DNA from: Apostichopus parvimensis
Taxonomy: Eukaryota > Echinodermata > Holothuroidea > Aspidochirotida > Stichopodidae
Assembly: GCA_000934455.1 (NCBI GenBank)
Contig: KN890861.1
Location: 29,343 to 59,103, forward strand
Length of the DNA stretch: 29,761 nt
Reading direction: 5' to 3'
Shown: positions 1-11,100 of the stretch, one piece after another
How positions within the stretch are numbered: position 1 is the stretch's first letter
How the letters are laid out: each line of letters opens with the position of its first letter
The notes under the pieces: model-generated
What the model was told of the DNA's origin: nothing
The model's input: only the letters and a program-made list of their open reading frames with translations
Database searches by the model: none
Program-made: the position numbers and the translations under genes

Positions 1-153
1 CTCGGGAAGTGCCGTTTCCGGCCATCTGGAGGGTTTGTAAAGCCAAAAAATTTCTTGTACGCTCCGCGCCAACCGATGGTGGCGCTCCGCTTAGATAGTC
101 TTGCAGGCAGTTTTGCCCCCCCCCCCACTTTCACAACTCAAATCCCGCCCCTG
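1..153. mobile_element. right end of an hAT-like element, cut by the window edge
   Basis: Bases 11-153 match the right end of the complete hAT element at 9097-11724. They share the segment around CGCCAACCGATGGTGGCGCT and CCGCTTAGATAGT (61-95 against 11613-11652), a C-run, and a terminus ending CGCCCCTG (146-153). The rest of the element lies left of the window, so its target duplication cannot be tested. Confidence 0.7.
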
Positions 154-3100
154 GATATATGTAACCACCTTCAGAAGTTTTTTCGTATTAAGGATAAATA
201 ACCCGAAGAACACACAAAAAACAACATTTCACCAAATGATATACATATCTGATTAACATGTTGAGAAATATGACATTTGCTACTTACCAAAATTAAGCTC
301 AAAAATGTTTTAAGAGGACAAAACATCGATGTGACCTGATCATATTCACTGTACTTCGATATATATCCAGTATAGATGGAACACATACCCCGCATAGAGA
401 CACAGTACAGTTGACTATTTGCCGAAAGTATATAAGGTGTTTAAATAACTTCCAAGCACGCCATGAGGGAAGAAGATCTTGCGATTCCAAATTCCTTAAA
501 TTGATTCAAACTTCTCTTGTTTCGATCTACTCGTTATGCCGTAAGTTGACTTATCAGCACAATAAAAGAAGTAAGTTGAAGTACAGGTGAATGTGCGTCT
601 AAATACTATTGATAACTTGCCGGTGTTTTGCAACCGATAATTATCTTCATTTAGTTCATTATACTTCGCCAGACTTCTCTAATGCTCCGTTGTAAGTAAC
701 AATACTAAACAATACACTAGGTAGGAAGGGGTTTTTAGAAGCAGGACCCAACGGTATAGGCCCTAGAAAATAATTTGGGCTGTCTGGACAAAGGGAATCT
801 GTGACGTCACAAACATGTTTGTACTGTTAAAAAAGAAATAAGGTTCAGTTTCAAATGTCATTTGAAGTGATGATTTGTTTTTTTTTTTCGGGTTATCTAC
901 CATTAGGCATAATATGAAAAATCACCTATTGACTATTGTAATCTCAATGTACCAAGAAGGAAACTAATTGTTCATATAACGCTAATTTCGTTGAAACCAG
1001 TGCGTAACAACATGTAGCCTATAGGACAACTAATTTTTCTACAATGGGGGTGTTGGAGTAGAATGGGATGGGGTAAGTTGGGATTGTATGTTTTCTGGGT
1101 CCTCGCCGTACTAACAGTGGCCGAGGCTGTAGTGAACTGGTCCCTATAATTTTCAGTGGAGTGGACTGATCCAGGAATATCTCTATTTAAATATAGATAC
1201 AGTAATTCCCCTAACCTGCTTGCAATAGAAGAAGAAGAAACCTTAGTTTTTTTAACAGGAAACTTCTCTGGTTGAGAGTGCTAAAGAGGGGGAGGGAGTG
1301 GGGGTTTGAGATAATCCATTTATTTCATGAATTAAATGAAGCGTTGTAAAAGATTGTGGAACGTATGAATCAATTGGCGTATGAAGGATGACGTCAGTCA
1401 GTCACTGTTCATGACAGAGGAAACAAATAAGGTGTAGTGTAGGAGGAAGTCGTGTACTTGAATGTTTGCGTCTGCGTGATGCACTTGATTGCATAGCAAC
1501 GGCGTCATCAGGATGGGAACGGGGAAGTGGGGAGGGGGGGGGGCGTAGATGGGTACGGGAAAAGGGTGACAATTTCCTCACATGAGGTTGGAACAAATGC
1601 GTGTCCTAGAGGAGGGTGTATCGGTGTGATAGCCTATTGGCGTTTATAGCAACCACAACAAAACTGAACGATCAAAAGATAGTGCAAAGCGATGATTCAA
1701 ATAAAGGACTGAAAAACAAGGTGAAAGTTATAGACGCTCCACCCCCACCCCACCCCCCCCCCCCCCCCCCCCCACACACACCGCAGTCCGACATCATGTC
1801 TAGAGTTTCATGTCACATATAAATATCAGAAGAAGAAAAACCTTCCGTCCTTTCAACAAATTTTCAGTAGACTTTCTTTAGAGTTTTATTCTACAGTCAA
1901 AATCGTGAAACTGAAAGGCACGTTGAATAATCATACACTTAAAATTCGAACGAATGAACATGTTTAATCTGATTTGACACAAGAAATACACAAGAAAGCA
2001 AATCGACCTGCAGAAATGAAGGTTGTTATACCGTCGATGTATTTAGTGAAGAAACATGTTTGGTAGTACAAATTGAATAAAAGCTCATGACGAAAACTTG
2101 ACGGTGAACTTAAAACAAAAATGATAAATACACTCGCAACAGAATCTTTGTTAACAAGGTTCGCTAAACTTAAAATCAAACGCTGTAACATTTCTATATA
2201 GATATAAAATAACACAGAAACGTCATTTCAGGGATATAAATAAAAACGGAAGTCTAAATAATTAATTCTTCAGCTGCGATATATCACCATTGCAAAAGGC
2301 ATTGCCTTGTTTAATTCAGTTATTAACAAAACTCTCCTTATAAGAATAAGGTAGATTTACCAAGAGCTATAAGTCGATAGCTAGAGGGGTGGGATGGAGG
2401 GGTAGGGGGGGGGGGTGGTAGAGGTGTAAGCAAGTTCCGGCAATAATCCAAATAGTGTACCCTTACCTTACTGCATTTTTTTTCAGATATCATATCATAG
2501 TATTAAAAATACAATTAGTTTCTGCGTTGTGTTTCCTATAGTTGATATAACATGATCATTTCTTCTCACTGTTAAGCTATATAACCAAGATTTCGAGTAG
2601 ATGGGGAGAGGGAGTGGGTCGGTAATTCGATTCCTCATTATTGAACAATTGTATTTTGGTCGGTTGATGTTGTATCGCTCCTAGGTATGTTTTAATTCCA
2701 CATTTTTTTTATCCCTTTAAAAGGAGATTCCAATGACAAGTTGTTGGTTTGTGTTTCAAAACTTTGTACTGTAAATTTTTTGGTGAAACCAGCATCTCGA
2801 TGGCATGTATTTTATCACAAAGAAATGGCAAATTTGGTGCTTTTCTCTTCGTTTTTTTTTATAATGTATCTGGCAACAGAAGAGTGACATTACATTTAGC
2901 ACAATAATTAAGCTGAAAACTTTATTTACCTTCATACAACCATATCTAGAGTTAAGAAACAAGTTATTGAGATGGGGTTTGTTGCACCACGCAGTGTGGA
3001 CTATTTTAGTCTTTCCAAGAAGTGAAAGATTATCTTCCACCTGAAAGTCTCATTACTGCAACTTCTAACAAAAAATTGGAAAGGAAGGGGGATAGGAAGG

Positions 3101-5178
3101 GAAGGGGATGATTATAAATTCAAACTAAATCCAATCTTCACACTTCTTATTTATTAGCACTTGAAGCAACAAAACGAAACAAAAACATTTTTATTAAAAA
3201 AAAAATCTAAACAGATAAAAAAAGAGAGAAGAAAACAGATGCATTGTTTCAAGCAGTTATCACAATGTACTGATATCGACATAAATAATAATAATATTGG
3301 ATAATTACAAATATTTTTTTATTATATAATAATATTATAACAAGTATAACTGTACATTAGATCCTATAATTCTAAATACATCTGTGTTTCTTTTTCTTGT
3401 AATAAATTACACAAAGATTTTTTTTTTTTTACTCATCATAAAAGCTCATATATTATACAAAATTGTCTTCTTCTATATAAAGAATAAGTAACACTTCCAA
3501 AAAAATGTACGAATGAGGTCAGACTGCTACCCTAATAATCACCTGTAAATTAAGTTCGATTTTTGTTTTCAAAATGAAATTTAGTTATAAAAACCATAAA
3601 ATTTGAAACCTCTAAATAACAAATAATTCAATTAAAATGTGTTACTGGTTTAGTTTGCTAATTTCATGTGATATATAATTTTACAATCTTTGTTTTTCTT
3701 CCACGATTTCGAAATTGTACATTTGCTGGTAACAATTTTAAACTGAAGGAAGATAGGTCAAAAGAGGGTGACATGACAGGTGGGGATGGGGTGCAGCTGA
3801 CTGAGGTATAGACACCATTAAAATGAAACTTTACTTTGAGTCTAAGGCACTGTATTCTACACACGCCAAGCCTTCTTAGTTTACAAGGGGAAGGCATGAA
3901 GGGGGGGGGGGGTAGGTGTGGGGGTTTGGGGATCGTGTGGTTAGAGGAACAGTTCCTTCAACATTTCCCAATGCTATAGCAAGAGCAGACATTATGAGGA
4001 ATCCCATCGATGGGCTAAGGTAACCTTTCCACCGAATCCATAGCAACCTTAATCATACTTCGTGTCTATCAATCATGTAACAAATTCATTATTGTCAGAA
4101 AGGGAAAAAAATAGAAAAAAATAGAAATCTCATCATCATCAAATAACATTAAACACTTTTACAGCATTTGCAGCCCAGGGGAAAATACAAACCTCCCGTG
4201 ACAGTTTGCACAATGGTGTATCTGAATTTCACATCTTTTAAGCAGGTTTTTTCCAAGACTTATGCGATCATGAATACATTAATCATGTTATATAGTTTTC
4301 ATACAAACATTACCAGCTGAGAAGAAGATGAAGAAGTAGAACAAGAGAAAAGTAAATTCCTCTTTTACTGCAATTGCTATTTGGATGTAAATATTTCAGG
4401 TTATGGGTTAAAGAAGCTTATTAACTCCTTTTTCCTATTAAAAACCAAATTTTTCTTTTAAATGTTGGGGTTTTTATATGGAAATTCAAGATGTATTTCA
4501 GTGCTTTAAACAACTTCATTTTACGCTGGGGTTGCAGCTTAGACCAAGGCTTGTAATATTCAATTCAATTCATTCATTAATATATCCAAATATTCATATA
4601 TGTAAATATTTACACATTGACTACTGGTCATTCTAACAGATTTATGTGGCTGCAATGGGTTAAATGTTCCTAATTAATAAAGTATTCATTTAACTAGTTA
4701 GTCCAAGAAAAGTCTGTACCACAAATTTAATGCTACATTGCATTATTTTTACATTAAGTTCTTTGCATAATATCTGGGTGCAATGGATTCATGTTTTCAG
4801 GGTACCTTACATTTTTCACGAATTTCGCGCGCAAGTGTCGCGATTTCCTTTTGATTTTTAATGTGATTTCTCACACACTATGGTAACAAATTATGTTTAC
4901 AAGGTAATTTTTTTTATATTTCATATAAATAGTTGAGTATGATACAGTAACAGATATCTTCTAGCAAATGAAATAGCAAATTCAGCTGTCAAGTTGAAAT
5001 TCTGTTAAATAAGGACAACAAAACTCAGAGCAGCCGGTTTGAGTTGATCCATAGATTATACAAAAACCTACTCTTCAGCTGCATTAAACGTAAAACTAGA
5101 ACTGAACAAACTAAGATATTCTTCACAAATCTGGTTTGTTTACCCCGTCACCTAATTAACACTTCACAGTGAGCCTAT
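154..5178. other. intergenic, no convincing gene
   Basis: All open frames are short and low in complexity, and none resembles a known family. The region holds G or C runs (a 21-C run at 1753-1773, G-rich runs near 1532-1543 and 2405-2415, a 12-G run at 3901-3912). It also has a very AT-rich stretch at about 3180-3660 and poly-A/T tracts. Full CRE octamers TGACGTCA occur at 802-809 and 1389-1396. I see no splice-linked exon series here. Confidence 0.6.
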
Positions 5179-5563
5179 AGTTAAGGTTAGTTTCATGTAC
5201 TGTAATAAGTGTGGCTTAGGTAAGTTTAGGTTAGTTCAGTTCTAAGTGTAGTTTACAGTAGGTCAAGTATAGTTTAGTTTGGTGTAGTTTAGGTAACTTT
5301 AGTTGAAGTAAGTTTAGTTTAGTTTAGGTAACTTTAGTTTAGTGTAGTTTAGGTAACTTTAGATGAGGGTAAGTTTAGTTTTAAGTAACCTTAGTGGGGT
5401 GAGTTTAGTTTAGTGTAATTCAGTTTAATGTACTTAGGTAACTGTTTAGGTAACTTTAGGTTAGTTTAACTTATGTTCAGTTTAGGTAAGTTCAACTTAC
5501 TTTAGTTTTCTGTTGTGTAGTTTAGTTCAGTTATTTAAAGTATTTTTAGTTAACTCTAGTAAC
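5179..5563. repeat. degenerate TTTAG-rich tandem array
   Basis: About 385 bp is built from variants of GTTTAG, GGTAACTTTAG and AAGTTTAG. The 16-mer GTTTAGGTAACTTTAG occurs exactly four times, at about 5287, 5322, 5347 and 5444. It resembles neither animal telomere repeat (TTAGGG) nor a coding repeat. A shorter patch of similar TTTAGTT composition lies near 29426-29510. Confidence 0.75.
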
Positions 5564-6094
5564 TACCAAGTCCCAATCCAACAGAAGTTCATATATATAT
5601 GATTGTCGACACCCACTTTATAAATAAAGCCTTCTTTTTCGGAGCTACTATCCCAGAATTCAATTCTTATTCTGAAAGTTTTGTCGCCCGGACCGTTTTG
5701 TCTATGTGGTATTATAAACGTAACCGAAAGAGCAGTTTTTGAAATTTAATATCTGTCTTAACATTTGGTCTTTGTTTGGGTTTCAAAGTTTGAATAGTCA
5801 ACAAACAAACTACAATGCTATAGGATTAAGTATATATTTAAGATTTAAAAACAAAAAATCTATAAAACTCAACCTGAAATGTTACATTAAAAACTGTCCA
5901 ATTGGGAAGAAAATAGCAGCCGAATAACATGGTTTCAATGCCAATTGGCTCACTATTACTTGGCCAAACAACTTTGCACTTGTAAGATTGAAGAAAGATT
6001 CCTGAAAATAAAAAAAACGATACTGTGAAAATGTCAGCATAAAAGGTTTATAAAATGTTAAAATACTCAAGATCAAATTGGCATTTGAACCAAA
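5564..6094. other. intergenic, nothing recognised
   Basis: This stretch is AT-rich with a short (AT)n at about 5592-5600 and an AATAAA at about 5622. The small open frames show no family signature. Confidence 0.5.
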
Positions 6095-6412
6095 CTTGAG
6101 CATTATAAATGGAGAAGGTGAAGCTAGAAAAAGGAAAACTATAAAATGGCCAAGAAAAGAAAAGTTACAATGACTGAAATCCATCCAAATGTTTTTTCCT
6201 AACTATAATGCTGAGTTTCACGGGCAAAATAAATTTTGTCTCCATTTTGTCACAGGCTTGAGCATTATAACTGGAGAAATTGGCCTAGGCAAAACAGTTA
6301 CAATGACTAATAAACCATTCATATGTGTTTTCCTAACTACTGTATAATGCTGAGTTTCACAGACAAAAGAAAAAAAAAAAAAAAAATCAATTTTGTTTCC
6401 ATTCTGTCCCAG
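6095..6412. repeat. 162-bp tandem duplication
   Basis: Two diverged copies lie head to tail, copy 1 at 6095-6256 and copy 2 at 6257-6412. Shared landmarks in the same order are CTTGAGCATTATAA, TGGAGAA, GTTACAATGACT, TTTTCCTAACTA, TATAATGCTGAGTTTCAC and CATTxTGTC. Copy 2 has gained a long A-run (about 6368-6386). Confidence 0.75.
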
Positions 6413-7599
6413 AAAACCGATTGCACCGACACATATGACAATAAGTTACGTTTTTTTGTGAAAATTTCTGTAACTGAATCAAGGCAAAATTGAACAATCC
6501 CATCATGAACAAGTAATGATTGACTACAGCCGGGCTGGGGTTTTTTATATTTACTCTTGCAAGGCCGGTAAATGTTATTACTGTAAGAACTGAAAAAAAA
6601 ATAAAAAAAATAAAAAAAATTATCAATGATTGATATGTAGTGTTTACACATGATTGGCTTTCAAGTACATTATCGCCATGGCAACGAGATGATAGGGTAA
6701 AACTAAAAGTGTAGAAATTATCAACCATGAATGAACTTGTACAACAGTAACTGAAGTTTAGTGTCGAGCATGGATGGGGATGATTGGAGGGGGGGGGGCT
6801 GAGTGTTAAGGGAGAGGAGAGGAGTCAGTGAGAACAACACCTATTCAACATCCAATGTTATATTGTGTTCTAAGGTGATTTTTGAATATTCTCATTTGCA
6901 TATTGCAATGGCTGAGAGTAATCCAATCGGAGGATTGAAATATTTTGTCACATTGAGAACTGGTCTCCAATTTCTCTTTCGTTTTTCTTCTCTTTAACGA
7001 TTGTCACCGTCATTAAACTTGCGAGTCTATATTCTGAGCAGTTCTGGTCTGTGTTTCCTTCTGGTTAGAACGACCAAACCAAGGTTATACCCCTCTGTTA
7101 TCCGATGGTATCCGTGGAAACACGTACCACGACCGAACGATTCCATCGTGGACCATGTAGAGAATTCTTTCCTCAACATTACCATATCTTACACCTATCT
7201 GTTCATATTCCAAATTAACCTTTTCTACGCTAGTTTTAACGTTTGTCAATTGTTTCTACACTACAGCGCCTATTTTGTTTATAAAAACCAAAGCTATGCA
7301 AAGCGCTCACTCGACTAAATATTACAATCTTGGGCTGCAGGGACCACTCAATTAGCACACAATACACCTTCAACTGCCCCAATTAAAATATAATCAAACA
7401 AAATATAATTTAGTACATCAAAATTTTACAAAAATGTTTTTTTTTTAAATTAAAAACATACAATTAATCTTAATGTAAAATGGCAAAGAAACCTCAAACA
7501 AGGCACCTGTTTCTTGTCAGAAATCATCTATTTTGCTGATTTGAACTTAAAGAGCAAGTGATTCTTTCACCATAGTGAGAACAGTGAGATCATTCTCAA
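6413..7599. other. intergenic, no convincing gene
   Basis: Short A/T-run-rich and G-run-rich DNA (G-run near 6791-6798). Open frames of about 100 codons in several frames consist largely of low-complexity Phe/Ser/Tyr runs and match nothing I recognise. Confidence 0.5.
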
Positions 7600-7627
7600 T
7601 TCTGACCTTTTATAAATGAAAACCTAA

Positions 7628-7633
7628 TTTATT
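7628..7633 (-). promoter_or_regulatory. candidate polyadenylation signal AATAAA
   Basis: The plus strand reads TTTATT, which is AATAAA on the gene strand, 285 nt after the stop. It is the first canonical hexamer downstream of the coding sequence. The following sequence is not strongly GU-rich, so cleavage here is uncertain. Confidence 0.3.
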
Positions 7634-7859
7634 TTAGGTTTCTGTGGCAACCTTTTCGTCATCATCTTATGTCCTGTCAGCAGGCTATAAGGTCGCCATT
7701 TTAAGCTGCCACAATTGCTGATAATATAACACTACAAGTCCTTCAGCCCCCCCCACCCCCTGCCCCTCTGATCCTTGCCCCCATTCCCACTTACTCACTT
7801 TGGGTTCTGGAAGGTCTGATTAACAAGGTATGCATTTAGACTGCCGCTGCATAGTACAT

Positions 7860-7886
7860 CCACCACCACCCATGTGGGGGTGGTGG
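7860..7886 (-). other. hairpin in 3' UTR just after the stop
   Basis: A 27-nt segment folds on itself: the outer eight pairs CCACCACC/GGTGGTGG are perfect, followed by one A-G mismatch, two more C-G pairs and a 5-nt loop. It begins 31 nt after the HECT stop codon and would be present in the mRNA. No function is known. Confidence 0.4.
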
Positions 7887-7917
7887 GATGGGGTTGGGGA
7901 GGGGGAAGAAAACATGA

Positions 7918-8103
7918 TCAAGTCAGGCCAAATCCCTTGCTGAACTGGACTGCCAGAAACAGCCTCTGACGAAGGCGTTCGACCGTTGCGTAGTCCGGGA
8001 GGAGGAGTCGGTTGAAGCAGGTCATGGCGGTCGGAAGCTGGGCCGAGTCCGCACCGTTCTTCTGGATGACGATGGGTAGGCTGGACCAACCCCGAAGAGG
8101 GAC
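7918..8103 (-). CDS. HECT ligase exon H (catalytic C-lobe and stop)
   Basis: The exon is 186 nt and encodes residues 343-403 and a TGA stop at 7920-7918. The acceptor is ACTCAG at 8104-8109. It contains LPIVIQKNG, then [10 protein letters not shown] with the active-site Cys codon TGC at 8019-8017, then LLLPDY and the C-terminal SKGFGLT. The acidic or hydrophobic GFGL tail is standard for the family. Two family positions differ: GWSSL in place of the usual GL/GM-xxL, and AMTCFN in place of the usual SHTCFN. GC content is clearly higher than in the surrounding introns. Confidence 0.95.
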   Translation of the reverse strand, partial: VPLRGWSSLPIVIQKNGADSAQLPTAMTCFNRLLLPDYATVERLRQRLFLAVQFSKGFGLT

Positions 8104-11100
8104 CTGAGTTAGTAACGATGGAAAAGTAAAAATGAAAAGAAATTTGTAAACCTCGACTTCAGTTACACACCCACAAAGAAATTATACAGGCGCAAGTAAA
8201 ATTAAAAAAAAAAAAAAAAAAAAGAAAGAAAAAAACAAGAAAAAAAAAAGGATAAGAGTATTGATAGGTCATATGAGAATGAGAATGTTAGGAGAAGATG
8301 GTCACCCCAGTTCAAATTTTCTTTACTTTGTAATATACTCTGGTTATTGTTTGGTCTTCAGAGGAGCTCTTTCAGGGAGAAACTGTGGAAGGAGGGGGTG
8401 GGGGAGGGGAGGGGATAAGTGTGCAGAGAGAGGGGGAGGTGCTGAATGGGAAAAGGGGCTTCTAATTTTAATAATTAAACTAATAAAAGGAAAAGTGGGA
8501 ACAAATTCCCTTTTTTTCAAAGAAGGATACCACTCTTTACATATGCAAACTGAAAACTTGAAATATGGTTTAATGTATTGTTTGCTGCCTGTTTTGAGAC
8601 CATTGCGCACTTTTGATTCGTACCTCATACTAGGGACTTCCCCAAGCTTATATCTCGAGCCTGAATTCCTAATATTTTTCCGCATCATTTTTAGTATATA
8701 AAGTATATAAAATAAAAAAATAAATAAAGTAACATCTTAATTTTGCATAATCAATACAATACAACTTGTATAAACTAACACATGATTAACCTTTGACCTA
8801 CCCTTGCACTTCCTGTGATGAAGTGGAGCAGCTGTTTCTTCTGTTCGTTGGTCATCTCTCTCACCACCGTCCAGAAGTTTTTGATTGTTTTGTGCTCTCT
8901 GCGAAAAAAATAAAATAAAACAGGAAAATTGAGAGGAGGACTAGGCAATGAGCCATCATATTCCAGATACAGCAAGAAAAATTAATATTGAAAACCATCT
9001 TTAAAGAGTGTCAATCTATGGCATTCAAGTATAAAACCATTCGATAAAAATTAAAAGTTGTAGTCTGTGGAGTAGAAATATCATACTATTCCAGACCATG
9101 GGCGTCAATCCAGGGGGGGGATGGGGGGACACGTCCCACATTTCGATGGGTGGGGGACACAATATCAAATGTCCCCCCCACACATTTGGAAAAAAAATAG
9201 TGTCGTGGCTCTATTTGGTCAGGGCTTACACATCTCAGGATTCACATATCATCGAATATCACTCAATGTTGCTGAATGGAGAATTCCACCCAGATCTCGT
9301 GAGTTGGTACCCTGAGTTCTCCGACAATCTTAAGCTTAGTCTGCCTTTCTTTCGAGGCCAGTTCCAGTCGTCGTCGGTTGAAGGGTATAGACAAATATTG
9401 AAGTTCATGAATCCAGCGGTACGGGCTATGTTTGGTGAAGTCGAAGCTCTCTTGCGGTTGCTCCTCGTCTCCTCCGCCAGTTCGACGGAAGCCGAGAGAT
9501 CTTTTAGTGCTTTGAGGCGTTTGAAGACATGGCTACGGAGCACCATGACTCAACAGAGGCTGAACCATGTGATGGTGTGCCATATTCACCGCGAACGTCT
9601 AGCCCAGTTGAAACCTGAGGAGTTAGCAGAGAAGCTCGTTGGTTTCTCGGATTACAGACGCCGCATCTTCGGGCGATTCCAGTAGAAAACTAGTGCACTC
9701 CGTCATTATCATAAGAGACAGCACTTCATAGCTAGAGTCAAAGCTTGTACATATAGTTGTTGTTTAGTTGTAGACGGTGTTTCAAAGACGGTGCGCATTC
9801 CCTAATATTGGGGAAATGAAATAGGGAGCATATTCCGTGGCAGCGCATCCCATGTTACCTTGTTTTTGAGTGATACCGCAGTTTACTCCACAGTGAGAAC
9901 ACTGGGTACATGCAGGGACGTCGCTAGGGGGGGGGTGTGGGGGGTGTCTCACCCCCAAACTTGGTAAAACTGACGATAGTTGGTAAAATTGGAGTGCGAC
10001 AGTCGGAATTTCCGACTGTCGCACTCTAGTTTATCTAGGCCTATTCATTTATTCTTGTGATTGTGCATGACCTAAAAATTAAAAAATTTCGGTCCAAATT
10101 GACCTTTAATCTGTCATATTTACCACGTTTTCCTTGCCACTTTGAGAAATTGTATCTCGCGATTCTTATACTCCACCGTACAAAACTTCGTATGATTTTG
10201 AATACTCCAATTAAAAAATGCCTAATAGAACTACCGTCATAGGCGTAGGAGCCCAATTTGATTTGGTGGGGTTGTAACGACGTGCCCGAAAAATATAACC
10301 AAAATTTTTCGCGCGTTCCACATGTCAAATGTGCATATCATATAGACATGCATTGGCTTTTGCATCGCATGCAAATAGCATACGATCATTTAACGTCTTA
10401 TTACTCTTCCATATTGGTTAGAATTATTTGGAAGTCGTTACAATATTAATGGTGATAATAATATAAGTTTAACTACTGAAAAACACATTGCAAATGATCT
10501 TTCTTCCAGTAGGTTCCCGAAAAGTTATCAGCATATTGCCCGAAATTTCACAAAAATATTTGGTTGGTGGTTAAATGAGTGCCAGTGGGTACAAATGTAT
10601 CGAAAAAAATTCGCAACAAAATTGCAGTCGCGAAAGATTGGGTGTATGACTGACAATGACCGTATCGTTGGCGATTAGCGCGAGGGTGGGGGGGGGGAAG
10701 GAGCACTCGGAATTTTCTGGCTTCAAAACCCATCCAGTTGGATTTTCAGCCACATTAAATTATTAATAATGGCGTATGAGGAAATGCACCATTTTGTGGT
10801 AGGACTCCCAGGACGGCAAGTCTAGAAACTCACATGCAGTCGCGGCGGATAGCTTCCTTCGCCTGTATGTCCGGGGACATTTTGGGACATCGTTCCTATA
10901 GGCCAGGGGTGGGCAACCTACGGCCCGCATGCGGCCCGCCAGTGATTTTTTACATCATCACAAAAAACGAACTAGTTGCTTAGAATTTATCTGCACTAAT
11001 GATGCTGTCAGGTAGGTCTATTATCACCATTAATTATCAACTGGACTGTATTGACATGTTTTTGTGAATACAGATTAGTACACACCTATTGCTTGAACGT

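Larger units (their letters stand above)
7600..7917 (-). other. putative 3' UTR of the HECT gene
   Basis: This is the sequence after the TGA. It contains a GC-rich hairpin 31 nt past the stop and, on the transcript strand, several runs of G (plus-strand C-runs at about 7744-7790). The first AATAAA on the minus strand is at 7633-7628, which would give a 3' UTR of about 300 nt. The end point is a guess because no transcript data are available. Confidence 0.35.

Noticed and set aside
5179..5563. Interstitial telomere repeat
   Set aside because: The units are TTTAG-type and irregular, not TTAGGG.
6337..6728. Two overlapping minus-strand frames of 104 and 113 codons
   Set aside because: Phe/Ser-rich low-complexity peptides from A-runs; no start context, splice partners or family resemblance.
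8261..8701. 146-codon plus-strand open frame with an overlapping minus-strand frame
   Set aside because: It lies in intron G-H, is driven by G-rich and A-rich runs, and shows no family motif.
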